Source of the DNA: Nitrobacter vulgaris
GTDB taxonomy: Bacteria; Pseudomonadota; Alphaproteobacteria; Rhizobiales; Xanthobacteraceae
Length of the DNA stretch: 64,000 bases
Direction: 5' to 3'
Assembly (NCBI RefSeq): GCF_002028545.1
Contig: NZ_MWPQ01000039.1
Location: 1 to 64,000 of the forward strand
Shown: positions 1 through 7,009 of the stretch, piece after piece
Position numbering within the stretch: the first letter of the stretch is position 1
Layout of the letters: each line of letters begins with the position of its first letter
Notes under the pieces: generated by a model
What the model saw: the letters and a program-made list of their open reading frames with translations, nothing else
Told to the model about the DNA's origin: nothing
The model's database searches: none
Position numbers and translations under genes: made by a program

Positions 1-132
1 TTAGCCAAAAGCAATCGCGACTCATCAAAGGCCTCCTGTCCGAGACCGTGAATCACAAACTCAGCGCCGAAGGAATCACTTTTATGGGTCCCGACCCTAG
101 CGACGCGATTTGCAGCGGTCCCGGAGAGCATC

Positions 133-435
133 ATGGCCCGCAGAAAGAACCTCACGTTGAACGATCTGCCCCTCTACGCGACCGACGAGGAGATCGGCGA
201 AGCCGTGCTTGGTTGGGCACGAAAGGGCGAGTTCAAAGGGCTGGCCGTCTTGCACGAGCGGCAAGGGATGCCGAGAATGTCGCCTGTGTGGGGTGGCCGC
301 TACGTCCCAGCCGTCAAGCTGTTCCTGGATGGTCAAAACGGTGTGACAAAGGCCGTTACCGCACTAGCCCCGAACGGAATAGAAGGAAGCTTTGACGGGC
401 TCAAGCGGATGCGCAAGCCAACGCCGCGCGTCTAG
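133..435 (+). CDS. Small putative DNA-binding protein of the mobile element
   Basis: This 100-residue basic protein begins MARRKN after an upstream GGAGAG that fits a ribosome binding site. The middle has a charged helix (about residues 17-32, TDEEIGEAVLGWARKG) followed by GLAVLHERQGMPRMSPVWGGRY. That pattern resembles small winged-helix or excisionase-like proteins carried by rhizobial prophages, but I cannot name a family securely. Two overlapping reading frames on either strand here look like shadows: they have no ribosome binding site and poor composition. Its place among phage-like micro-genes supports an accessory role. The function is unknown. Confidence 0.55.
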   Translation: MARRKNLTLNDLPLYATDEEIGEAVLGWARKGEFKGLAVLHERQGMPRMSPVWGGRYVPAVKLFLDGQNGVTKAVTALAPNGIEGSFDGLKRMRKPTPRV

Positions 436-457
436 CCCCTGCCCGCCAATTCTGACG

Positions 458-526
458 ATGAGTGCCGGTCGCTCCGAAGCCATCCGCCGCCTTGTGGAGA
501 TCGGGCTGAAGGGTAAAACGAAATGA
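458..526 (+). pseudogene. 3' remnant of a ribbon-helix-helix-like small gene
   Basis: A 22-residue open frame ends in RSEAIRRLVEIGLKGKTK. This looks like the C-terminal helix of small Arc/CopG-type proteins common in Bradyrhizobium. No N-terminal part is recognisable upstream, so I read it as a decayed 3' end. A similar piece recurs at about 2520-2585 just before the next small gene, which suggests duplication. Calling it ribbon-helix-helix is inference from one short motif. Confidence 0.35.
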
Positions 527-917
527 GTAAGGCGTCCGGAGAGTCCGAACCACATAAGCCGGTTTAGAAGGAGATGCGCTACCTGACCAAGCGACGGCCC
601 CGGCAGCCTGCAAGTGCCGAGACCGCCACAGGCGGGGTGTCATGGGCAACACCCCCAACAGCCAAACCCCAACTGGCATAAGGTTGCTCTTCCAAATCAG
701 GATTATTTACATCGCCCCTAAGAATATTGGTGCAGCCTTCCGCGACGGAATCTCTGCCCGTCAAACTCAACCACTTCTTTTCTTTCTAAGTATTGTTGTG
801 CGGCTCTAGTTATGACCGGTGGGACTGCCCATATAGTTATTATTGCCAGCACGCTAACCAACCGGCACTGGCGACAGAGAGACGCTCCTGTGCTCCCGCC
901 CACGAAGGGAGCAAGCT
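527..917. other. Gene-poor stretch
   Basis: About 390 bases without a convincing gene. A 61-residue frame on the - strand (718-903) has a short hydrophobic segment (VSVLAIITIWAVPPVITRAA) and cannot be excluded, but I see no good ribosome binding site. A + strand frame from about 811 competes with it. No clear terminator, repeat or RNA gene was seen. Confidence 0.4.
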
Positions 918-1160
918 ATGTACGCCATGGTCTATCCGATTCATCTTCAGAGAAGTTCGGAACGCAGATGGGCAAATCGCGTCGCTCGTGAAATACCCCT
1001 CCGAAGATCACGCCCCGAAGGGACTGATACCTGCGCTTGTGGGAATGCTGTAACAGCACCCGTGAACTCGCGGTATTCGCCTCATATCGTCGCTAACGAA
1101 TGGCACTGCACCAAGTGCAACGCTCGGTGGACGACCGAAGCATCCAATCCGTGCAGCTAA
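918..1160 (+). CDS. Small CxxC zinc-ribbon-like hypothetical protein
   Basis: An 80-residue frame starts six bases after GGGAG. The C-terminal half carries two paired-cysteine motifs, CACG and CTKC, separated by about 27 residues and followed by an aromatic WTTEA. This spacing is like the small zinc ribbons (CPxC...CxxC) common in rhizobial genomes. The N-terminal 35 residues are arginine-rich and look unlike the family, so the gene may be a frameshifted or fused form whose true start has been lost. Metal binding is inferred from the cysteines. The function is unknown. Confidence 0.4.
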   Translation: MYAMVYPIHLQRSSERRWANRVAREIPLRRSRPEGTDTCACGNAVTAPVNSRYSPHIVANEWHCTKCNARWTTEASNPCS

Positions 1161-1322
1161 CGCGTCAACTCCTCCCCTGATTCGAGTTCTCGTCACAACG
1201 CCGCATATGACGGTGCTTGAACCGTTATCAGCGCTCGCCATCGCTTCGCTGCCCGGACCTCTGCATTTATCGGTGACTGAAAGCGTTGCGATTCCGCCTT
1301 CTGCCAACAAAGGAGCCACGCC

Positions 1323-1526
1323 ATGCAGACTCGATCTCGCTTTCGTCCGAATCCAAAATCGCTCTATCAACGTCTCAACGACGAAGCTCAGCGTCTACGA
1401 AAAGAGGCGCGCGGTACTCAGCCCGGCGTTGAGCGAGAGCGGCTAATCCGAGAGGCCCGACAGGCTGAAACAGCGTCCCACATGGACAAGTGGCTGTCAT
1501 CCCCAGGCCTTCAGGCGCCGAGATAA
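1323..1526 (+). CDS. Small hypothetical protein, paralogue of 4353-4550
   Basis: A 67-residue, highly charged helical protein with a strong ribosome binding site (AAAGGAG, eight bases before ATG). The layout is LxxRLxxxAxxLRxEA, then PG, then a basic helix, then an ending W-L-x-SPGLQAPR. The protein at 4353-4550 shares this layout (L-x-x-RL, PGPEQDALLKK, A-x-QA-x-x, W-x-x-SPERQPPK), so the two are paralogues. I recall similar tiny proteins scattered through Bradyrhizobium genomes, always unnamed. A coiled or helix-hairpin fold is likely. No function can be assigned. Confidence 0.6.
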   Translation: MQTRSRFRPNPKSLYQRLNDEAQRLRKEARGTQPGVERERLIREARQAETASHMDKWLSSPGLQAPR

Positions 1527-1691
1527 TGGGTTAAATATCGCGCCTACCTCTTGGCAAGCACGAAACGCTCAGGTCGTTTTCGTAAAAGAACACGACCGAG
1601 TCTGATTGGGCTGGGCAAAGCGGGGCCGCGGGATGCAGGCCGCCGAAGCGTTGACGTTGGAGGTCGTGTGATTGGGGAGCGAAGTGAATTT

Positions 1692-1880
1692 ATGAAAACG
1701 TTCTTCATTTGGCTCTTCGGTATAGTTATTTGCGGTTTCGTTGGTGCGCTGATTGGCGAGTACTTTGGTGAGCGTCAAGTTCTCGGGTTCGTCATCGGCC
1801 TGGTCTCGTTCGCATTTTTTAAGCTTTTGGTAGTGCCAGAGCGAACTGACCGCTACGGCACAGGTGGATTTGATGAATGA
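1692..1880 (+). CDS. Small two-helix membrane protein
   Basis: A 62-residue protein from an internal ATG in a longer open frame. This start is preferred because the upstream 47 codons are arginine-rich and unlike protein, whereas MKTFFIWLFGIVICGF begins a clean transmembrane helix. Two hydrophobic segments lie at about residues 3-22 and 29-47, separated by EYFGER, and the tail is short and polar. It overlaps the next gene by eight bases, which suggests translational coupling. Many prophages carry such holin-sized membrane proteins, but nothing here proves that role. Confidence 0.5.
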   Translation: MKTFFIWLFGIVICGFVGALIGEYFGERQVLGFVIGLVSFAFFKLLVVPERTDRYGTGGFDE

Positions 1881-2037
1881 CAACCAGCCGACTATAGACC
1901 CTTGGAAGGCATTGGCCGAAATCCAAGCACTGGTTTGCGCTGCTCTAGAGAGCGCAGACCCTGTCGTCATGCGGCACGACTTAGAGATGATCCTGACGAT
2001 CGTGGAGAAGGCGCTGCATCCGCGGGACCCGGAATAG
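1873..2037 (+). CDS. 54-residue hypothetical protein, paralogue of 3610-3849
   Basis: A small gene whose ATG overlaps the end of the membrane protein before it. The product is acidic and helical (PWKALAEIQALVCAALES, then DLEMILTIVEKAL). The second helix matches HIEMILTLVDKALP in the 79-residue protein encoded at 3610-3849, and the first matches its VKALQHIKTLARAAQDS, so the two are clearly paralogous. A hairpin terminator follows the stop codon within five bases, which supports a real gene end. Function is unknown. Confidence 0.55.
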   Translation: MNDNQPTIDPWKALAEIQALVCAALESADPVVMRHDLEMILTIVEKALHPRDPE

Positions 2038-2041
2038 AAAA

Positions 2042-2059
2042 CCCCGCAGAAGCGGGGCT
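2042..2059 (+). terminator. Hairpin after the 1873-2037 gene
   Basis: CCCCGC, loop AGAA, GCGGGG starts five bases after the stop codon. The stem is a perfect six G-C-rich pairs. Only a weak T run follows, so termination is likely but not certain. Confidence 0.55.
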
Positions 2060-2085
2060 GAGTTTGCAAGTTGGCGCTCCCGGCG

Positions 2086-2120
2086 AAAAAGCAAATGGCC
2101 CGAAGCAATGCCCGGGCCAT
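2086..2120 (-). terminator. Rho-independent terminator of the cold-shock gene
   Basis: Read on the - strand: ATGGCCCG, ten-base loop, CGGGCCAT, then TTGCTTTTT. The perfect eight-pair stem with a T tract lies 37 bases beyond the cold-shock gene's stop codon. Confidence 0.65.
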
Positions 2121-2156
2121 CCACATCGCGAGCGAGCGTACATCCGGCTCAGCTCA

Positions 2157-2369
2157 CTAACCTATCCGCAGGTTGCCTGCGCTCTCCTTGCCCCGGTCCG
2201 AAATGATCTCGTAAGACACCTTGGCGCCCTCTGCCAGGCCGTTGAAGCCAGCCTTCTCCACGGCCGAGATATGGACGAACACGTCCTTGCCGCCGTCCTC
2301 GGGCTGAATAAAGCCATAGCCCTTTTGATCGTTGAACCACTTCACAGTACCAATTGCCACTTTAGTCAT
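2157..2369 (-). CDS. cspA: Cold-shock protein, CspA family
   Basis: A 70-residue single cold-shock domain. RNP1 appears as KGYGFIQ (about residues 16-22) and RNP2 as VFVHIS (about 29-34), and the family opening GTVKWF is intact. Such proteins bind single-stranded RNA and DNA and act as RNA chaperones. The start at MTKVAIG is chosen because the upstream 42 codons do not resemble the family. It is the only - strand gene in this + strand micro-gene block and has its own terminator, so it is an independent unit carried on the mobile element. About 215 bases upstream are gene-free and may hold a structured cold-shock leader, though I could not define one. Confidence 0.9.
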   Translation of the reverse strand: MTKVAIGTVKWFNDQKGYGFIQPEDGGKDVFVHISAVEKAGFNGLAEGAKVSYEIISDRGKESAGNLRIG

Positions 2370-2519
2370 CCCCAAAACATTGAAATGCGAGTACAGCCTT
2401 AAGCTGTGAGGAAATGCAAGATAGGCCGCCGGTAGTACAGGGGCCGTTATGCCAGAACCTCCTCGGCCTTCCACTACAGAGTGGGGACTTACCAATCACC
2501 GATTTTTATCAGCCAATTC

Positions 2520-2585
2520 AGTTCAAGCGGATGCTCCAAAGCCCGCCGCCGCTTTGTCGAGCTTGGTCTAAAAAAGGGCAAATGA
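2520..2585 (+). pseudogene. Second 3' remnant of a ribbon-helix-helix-like gene
   Basis: The open frame ends SKARRRFVELGLKKGK and stops two bases before the next gene's ATG. It resembles the piece at 458-526 (SEAIRRLVEIGLKGKTK) in both protein and DNA. No start codon or N-terminal domain was found. I read it as a duplicated relic whose stop region may still supply the ribosome binding site for the gene that follows. Confidence 0.3.
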
Positions 2586-2586
2586 A

Positions 2587-2808
2587 ATGAAGAAGCCCGA
2601 GGAGTTTGAACGACGCAAGCTCCCTTCGAAAGAGGAGCGTGCAGCCCGCAAAGTGCTACGGAAGGCCGACGCAAGAGTGGCAATGGCCGAGCACGAGAAT
2701 GCCGCGGAGGCATTCGCGAAAAACCGGGAGCGTCTACGAGAAGAGCGCCTCGCTCGTGAGGCTGCCGAGCCGCACTCGCCACCGAAAAAGAAAAAAGCGG
2801 ACAGTTGA
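2587..2808 (+). CDS. Small highly charged helical hypothetical protein
   Basis: A 73-residue protein of almost only charged residues and alanine (KEERAARKVLRKADARVAM, AEAFAKNRERLREERLARE), ending in a lysine tail, PPKKKKADS. The pattern predicts one long amphipathic helix. I recall similar unnamed proteins in Bradyrhizobium genomes. The lysine-rich tail could bind nucleic acid, but this is a guess. The ATG follows AAAAGGG weakly. The next gene starts 42 bases downstream on the same strand. Confidence 0.55.
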   Translation: MKKPEEFERRKLPSKEERAARKVLRKADARVAMAEHENAAEAFAKNRERLREERLAREAAEPHSPPKKKKADS

Positions 2809-2850
2809 GCCCGGACCTAGATCTCCTAAACACCCACCCAGGCGGTACCT

Positions 2851-3588
2851 ATGTTCACCCTGTCACACACGGTCGCTGCCACTAGTTTGGCGGGATTTCT
2901 CTGTCTATCTGGCATATCAGCTCACGCTGAGACCATCGTCGGCGAGCCGCGCATTGTCGACGGTGATACCGTTGATATTGGAGGGAAAAAGATCCGGCTT
3001 CAGGGTATCGATGCCCCGGAATCGGACCAGCTGTGTCTGGATGCCCAAGGTGAGAAATGGGCATGTGGCATCGCTGCGCGCGATGCTCTCTCGGCCTTCT
3101 CCAAGAATCGGCCTTGGTCCTGTGAAGTCGAGGGTCGTGATCGCTATGATCGGTCGCTCGCTTTTTGCTCCATCGGTAGCCAGGACATCAATCAATGGAT
3201 CGTCCAGAACGGATGGGCACTCGCATTCGTTAGCTATTCCAACCGCTATGTCGCCGATGAATCATGGTCCCGTGACATACACGCCGGACTTTGGTCGGGC
3301 GCGTTTATCGCCCCATGGGACTGGCGATCCCGGAGCGAACAGACCGTCATTCTCGGCTCCATCTCAGTGCCAGCGACTGCTCAAAAGCTCTGGCTGGAAG
3401 GGATGTCGTCACAGGACGCTCCCGATCCGGCATGCACCATCAAGGCCGGCGTGCACGACGGCGAATGCATTTATCACCTTACCGGTGATCGCTGGTACGC
3501 GAAGATGACGATGGATAAGCCAGACCGGCACTGGTTCTGCTCAGAGAAAGAAGCCGAAGCCGCGGGATGTAGGGCTCCGAAGCGTTGA
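2851..3588 (+). CDS. Secreted thermonuclease-family (SNase-like) nuclease
   Basis: A 245-residue protein with a Sec signal peptide (about residues 1-26, ending SAHA). The staphylococcal nuclease fold follows: IVDGDTVDIGGKKIRLQGID (about 35-54) then APESDQ, giving the calcium-binding aspartates and the arginine of the active site, and later RDRYDRSLAFC and WALAF. The family cleaves DNA or RNA, here probably in the periplasm or outside the cell. After the nuclease domain, a C-terminal segment (about 195-245; CTIKAGV, GECIYHLTGDRWY, HWFCSEKEAEAAGC) forms an extra cysteine- and aromatic-rich module that I recall in rhizobial secreted nucleases. It is cargo of the mobile element, and its role there is not shown. 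Confidence 0.85.
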   Translation: MFTLSHTVAATSLAGFLCLSGISAHAETIVGEPRIVDGDTVDIGGKKIRLQGIDAPESDQLCLDAQGEKWACGIAARDALSAFSKNRPWSCEVEGRDRYDRSLAFCSIGSQDINQWIVQNGWALAFVSYSNRYVADESWSRDIHAGLWSGAFIAPWDWRSRSEQTVILGSISVPATAQKLWLEGMSSQDAPDPACTIKAGVHDGECIYHLTGDRWYAKMTMDKPDRHWFCSEKEAEAAGCRAPKR

Positions 3589-3609
3589 TGGGGCAGCACA
3601 GGGGACGAG

Positions 3610-3849
3610 ATGAACGAACGTAGAGCCTTGATCCACATTAAGAGCCTAATAAAGGCGCGCAGGCGGGAACTACCCTCCCCGGTCGATAATGAACCTCCCA
3701 TCGATTCCGTCAAAGCCTTGCAGCACATCAAGACATTGGCTCGCGCCGCGCAGGACAGCACCGACATGGACTTAGCGCAAAAGCACATCGAGATGATTTT
3801 GACGCTGGTGGATAAGGCGCTGCCGAGGACGCGCAAGGGGATCCGATGA
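3610..3849 (+). CDS. 79-residue hypothetical protein, paralogue of 1873-2037
   Basis: A helical protein with a ribosome binding site GGGGACGAG before ATG. An N-terminal helix (ERRALIHIKSLIKARRREL) is followed by a second helical pair (VKALQHIKTLARAAQDS, then HIEMILTLVDKALP) that aligns with the whole of the 54-residue protein at 1873-2037. The present gene therefore looks like that protein with an extra N-terminal repeat: HIKSLIKARR resembles HIKTLARAA. It overlaps the next gene by the four bases ATGA, so the two are probably translated together. Function is unknown. Confidence 0.6.
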   Translation: MNERRALIHIKSLIKARRRELPSPVDNEPPIDSVKALQHIKTLARAAQDSTDMDLAQKHIEMILTLVDKALPRTRKGIR

Positions 3850-4085
3850 GTGACGATGAGGGCAAAAGCCCACCGGCGGAGCCGAGATCTCTTTACGATC
3901 TCCCGGTTGACATCGCGATTAGGCTTCGCTGGGTGCTGCGAGACATTCGAGCGGGTCGCTTAAAGCTGATCGCGCCCTCGAGCGATGATTTGAGGTCCCT
4001 TGCAGAGCTCGGGTTGGTCACCGTGGATGACGATAAGCTCGTCCTGACGGACGCAGGATATGAAGCGATTGGCATTCCCGGATAG
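3846..4085 (+). CDS. Small protein with a winged-helix-like C terminus
   Basis: A 79-residue protein whose ATGA start overlaps the stop of the preceding gene. After an acidic, proline-rich N terminus, residues 20-79 read as a helix pair and a beta wing: RWVLRDIRAGRLKLI, DLRSLAELGLVTVDDDKLVL, TDAGYEAIGIPG. The ending 'L-x-ELGLV...-L-T-x-AGYEAIG' is typical of winged-helix DNA-binding modules of the MarR/PadR shape. This is a structural guess from pattern, not a family match. A terminator-like hairpin follows at 4151-4187. Confidence 0.6.
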   Translation: MSDDEGKSPPAEPRSLYDLPVDIAIRLRWVLRDIRAGRLKLIAPSSDDLRSLAELGLVTVDDDKLVLTDAGYEAIGIPG

Positions 4086-4150
4086 GAACGTCCCCTCATT
4101 CCTAACATTGACCCTTGGACGGACGGCGTCCTCCGTTCGATCCATCGACT

Positions 4151-4187
4151 CCCGCCGGTGAGATTTACCACCCCCGCCGGCGGGTTT
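4151..4187 (+). terminator. G-C-rich hairpin after the 3610-4085 gene pair
   Basis: CCCGCCGG and CCGGCGGG, eight perfect pairs with an 18-base loop, are followed by TTT. It lies 65 bases after the last stop codon of the pair. Termination is plausible, but the loop is long. Confidence 0.45.
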
Positions 4188-4352
4188 CCCAAGGGAACGC
4201 TGCTACGCTTGGCGAATAGACGGGTGGACCCCGAACTCGCTCAGCGAGACGATCCACCACACCCCCGAATTGGCAGCTCAACCAAGAAATAGCTCGCGCG
4301 GGAAAAGTTCGGCACTAGAATTTCCGTCGGTTCAAACGGTGGAGGTGCGGCG

Positions 4353-4550
4353 ATGGCCAAGCGTCATGGTTTGAAGCAACTTACTCTCGTGGATCGCCTT
4401 ACCGCCTGGGCCGGTGAGGTGCGGGAGCAAGCAGCGACGATGGCGCCGGGGCCAGAGCAAGATGCACTGCTCAAGAAAATCGCCCAGGCCGACCAAGCCA
4501 CAGAACTTTACAACTGGATCAACTCGCCGGAGCGTCAGCCTCCGAAGTGA
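4353..4550 (+). CDS. Small hypothetical protein, paralogue of 1323-1526
   Basis: A 65-residue protein with a strong ribosome binding site (GGAGGTG, seven bases before ATG). Like its relative at 1323-1526 it has an N-terminal L-x-x-RL-x-x-x-A helix, a PGPEQDALLKK turn-helix and a final W-x-x-SP motif with a PPK end. Identity between the pair is modest, but the spacing is conserved throughout. It is the last + strand gene of the element in this window. The following genes run convergently from the other side. No function is known to me. Confidence 0.6.
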   Translation: MAKRHGLKQLTLVDRLTAWAGEVREQAATMAPGPEQDALLKKIAQADQATELYNWINSPERQPPK

Positions 4551-4637
4551 TCGTCACGAGATAATTGTTTCGCGCGCTCGCTTGAGCTCAGCCCTGTTGA
4601 CGGCACATTGGCGACCTCGCGGGTCGATATCGGGGCC

Positions 4638-4662
4638 GGCCGTTGCGCACCGCGCAACGGCC
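4638..4662 (-). terminator. Perfect 11-pair hairpin after the tail-spike-like gene
   Basis: GGCCGTTGCGC, loop of three, GCGCAACGGCC. It lies 12 bases beyond the stop codon of the 4675-6111 gene, between convergent genes. No T tract follows on either strand, so it may be a transcript 3'-end stabiliser or a protein site rather than a classic terminator. Confidence 0.5.
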
Positions 4663-4674
4663 ATCCTGCCCAAC

Positions 4675-6111
4675 TCAGCAGTTGCCCCCGGTCTTGCTGT
4701 TGCCGGTGCCGCTGTTGATGTAGCTCGTGCCGCTCAACGCCTGACAATAGGCCCCGACGACGGTGTTGTAATTTGCGCCGGAAACGAGATGGATTCCGGT
4801 CCCACCGTTTTCCATGCGAATCCCGGATATCGTCGAGCCGATACAATTTCCATCAGTGGTAAAGGCTTCGGAGAACCCGGTCTCGATTTGCACTCCGACG
4901 AACGTGTTCTGGTTGCCGCGGCAGTAGAAACCGTATTGCCCAAGGCTCGTGACCCGGTCGCCTACTAAAGTATTGGAGTTGGCGACCGGGTCCAGATAGT
5001 ACCCGTCTAGCCTAATGTCGCGCGCGACAACATTCGTAACTCGATTATAGTATGCGGCGATATTGCCCCCGATATAAAGTCCGGTGTCGACGTTCGCGAT
5101 AACCGTGTCTTCGACGACCCAATCGGAGGTATCAAAAAGATAAACGCCTATTGACCCAACCACCGACGACCCGTCGACCGTGCAGCCCTTGAATACACCC
5201 TGATAGGTTCGGCCAGAGGCATGACCGTAAGGAACGACAAGCGAGCCAGCGCGGTTGAACTTGAGCGTGACGCCACGGCTACACATGATCGTGGTGCCGG
5301 GGCGAACCTGAAACTGGCTCGTGTTCATGTTGCATACGGAAGTCGTCGACGTCCCCGTCACGATGCCCGTCTTGGACGGAGATACGGCGACAGCGGCGAG
5401 GAACTTGTCCATCGCCACGCCATCGTTGGTCGAGCCGTCGCACGCCGTTCCGAAGTCAGCCGAATAGAGGATGCCGCTATCGAAGCGGCTCTGAACAGTT
5501 TGCGAGACACCGCCGGTTCGCGCGCTCGTGTAAGGCGCGGTCGATGAGGTCCAAGCGATGTTGCTACCTGAGAACGTGAGACCGGCGCCGAGGGAGGCAG
5601 CGAGAGTCCCGCCGGACGTGGAAAGGCCGTTGCCGAGATTGAGATCGATATCCGATCCAGTGACCTTCAGGCCGTTGGCTAGGCCAATGACACCGGTAAG
5701 CGACCCGAGCGAGGTAACGCCTGCCGTGCCGCCCGCCGCGAGGTTGCCAGGGGACGTGGTGTAGAACGTGCCGGTGCCCGCATTGTACAGCAGCACGCGG
5801 TCGTTATTCGTGTCCGGGCTCGCCGTGAACGGCAGCCCCTGGATCGTGCAGTCCTGAGCATCCGCGGTCGAAACCGACGGATTGCACTTGAACGTGGCAG
5901 CCGGCATCTGAGCCAGCGCCGAGTTCGGAATGCTATTCGGCCCGATCACGTTCTTGAGAAGCTGCGGGATCGGGATCGCCTGCGCCGGGCCGGCGCTTAT
6001 CCCGAGTCTCCCCACGACAGAGTTCGGCGGCAAGGTCTGCTGCTGAGCAGCGGCGAGTGCCGGCTGCAGAGCGAGGATGAGAGTCGCGACAATTGAGTGG
6101 CGGCGAAACAT
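4675..6111 (-). CDS. Secreted phage tail-spike-like beta-helix protein
   Basis: A 478-residue protein with an N-terminal signal-like segment (about residues 1-22, LILALQPALAAAQ). A linker follows with NSVVGRLGISAGPAQAIPI, a motif I associate with phage tail fibre and collar proteins of alphaproteobacteria. Residues about 140-210 are glycine/serine/threonine-rich repeats (GLANGLKVTGSDIDLNLGNG). From about 215 on, a right-handed beta-helix pattern appears: CDGSTNDGVAMDKFLAAV, as in pectate-lyase-like tail spikes, then ladders of V/I/N/G such as YNRVTNVVARDIRLDG. Likely role: a receptor-binding or depolymerase spike of a prophage, or an exported adhesin derived from one. A Sec-type N terminus is odd for a virion protein. 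Confidence 0.7.
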   Translation of the reverse strand: MFRRHSIVATLILALQPALAAAQQQTLPPNSVVGRLGISAGPAQAIPIPQLLKNVIGPNSIPNSALAQMPAATFKCNPSVSTADAQDCTIQGLPFTASPDTNNDRVLLYNAGTGTFYTTSPGNLAAGGTAGVTSLGSLTGVIGLANGLKVTGSDIDLNLGNGLSTSGGTLAASLGAGLTFSGSNIAWTSSTAPYTSARTGGVSQTVQSRFDSGILYSADFGTACDGSTNDGVAMDKFLAAVAVSPSKTGIVTGTSTTSVCNMNTSQFQVRPGTTIMCSRGVTLKFNRAGSLVVPYGHASGRTYQGVFKGCTVDGSSVVGSIGVYLFDTSDWVVEDTVIANVDTGLYIGGNIAAYYNRVTNVVARDIRLDGYYLDPVANSNTLVGDRVTSLGQYGFYCRGNQNTFVGVQIETGFSEAFTTDGNCIGSTISGIRMENGGTGIHLVSGANYNTVVGAYCQALSGTSYINSGTGNSKTGGNC

Positions 6112-6452
6112 TGGCGTCTTTCCGATTGCCCTGACGGGCTCGGCTGCAATCAGTGCAGTCGCTGGAAAGACGGTTTTTCGCCAATGTCTCAGAGGCGAAG
6201 CTGGTAACGGAAGCTCAACCGAAACGTTCTGGGCGAACGCAGCCTACTCATTCACTAGGCAGAGATTCCGACGAGAGCAGATTTTTGAACCTAGCTTCGT
6301 CCAAGCCTGCCAGCTTTCGCAACGTCTGTGCGACGCGGCGCCAGCCCTCATTCTGTCCCCTTAACTCGCGGGCCCTCGCGCGGGTCGCCTTGAGCTCTCG
6401 CTTGAGGCCAACAATGGTTGTCTCCGAATCTCTCATTTACGTTTCCAACCAG
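6112..6452 (-). other. Intergenic stretch upstream of the tail-spike-like gene
   Basis: About 340 bases between the spike gene's start and the terminator at 6453-6487. A 62-residue - strand frame (6248-6436; basic helix ETTIVGLKRELKATRARARE) could be a small coiled-coil protein. It begins directly after the terminator with only a weak GGAAA before ATG, so I leave it uncertain. The spike gene probably has its own promoter here, but I could not mark one. Confidence 0.35.
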
Positions 6453-6487
6453 CAAAAAATGGGACCGAATCTCCACCGGTTCGGTCC
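6453..6487 (-). terminator. Rho-independent terminator of the 6551-8748 gene block
   Basis: On the - strand, GGACCGAA, ten-base loop, TTCGGTCC, then CATTTTTTG. The perfect eight-pair stem with a T run lies 64 bases after the last stop codon of the block. Confidence 0.7.
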
Positions 6488-6550
6488 TACACCGGATGCG
6501 GCGCTTGCCATGCGCGCTGGAGCTCAAGAAACTTCAAACACAAGTGCGAA

Positions 6551-6997
6551 CTAGAGTGCTGAAGAAGCGGCGGCAGCTTTCAAGGCATCAACACGTCGTT
6601 CCAGGTCCGCCGTGATTTCCGCAGCCTTGACGCGATCGTCCTCCGCCGCCTTGTGGAGCTTTTCGATTTCGCGCTCGCGGAGGTTGAGATCGTGCTGGCG
6701 CGACTTGCACGCCCGCTCGAAGGCCTTCTTCTCTGCTTCCATGCTCGTTTCGAAAGCAGTTCTCTCGTCTTGCAGAGCGAGACGCTGTTGGGCGATTTCA
6801 TCCTTGATACTATCGGCCGAGGCGATCACTTCCTGGGCTTCAGAGGCGGCGTCGAAAATTTCGGTGATGCGCGATTTGACGGCATCAGTGTTGTTAAAGA
6901 AAGCAACGAGCTCCATGAGGTGCTCGAAGCCGCTGCGCGGTGCGGTGGGTGCTGGATTGTCCAGGCTGCTGACGTGGTTGAGGCCGAGATTGATCAT
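6551..6997 (-). CDS. Coiled-coil hypothetical protein of the phage-like block
   Basis: A 148-residue protein. An N-terminal segment (MINLGLNHVSSLDNPAPTAP) is followed from about residue 30 to the end by an almost unbroken heptad-rich coiled coil with many E/K/R/A (DEIAQQRLALQDERTAFE, KAAEDDRVKAAEITADLERR). It is the last gene of a - strand series joined by start-stop overlaps and is followed by a clear terminator. Coiled-coil proteins at this place in phage gene orders are sometimes scaffold or tail-assembly proteins, but no sequence signature proves this. Function is unknown. Confidence 0.6.
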   Translation of the reverse strand: MINLGLNHVSSLDNPAPTAPRSGFEHLMELVAFFNNTDAVKSRITEIFDAASEAQEVIASADSIKDEIAQQRLALQDERTAFETSMEAEKKAFERACKSRQHDLNLREREIEKLHKAAEDDRVKAAEITADLERRVDALKAAAASSAL

Positions 6998-7009
6998 GTT
7001 CGGAACGTC

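Noticed and set aside
6248-6436. 62-residue coiled-coil frame on the - strand
   Set aside because: It starts immediately after a strong terminator and has a weak ribosome binding site; expression is doubtful.
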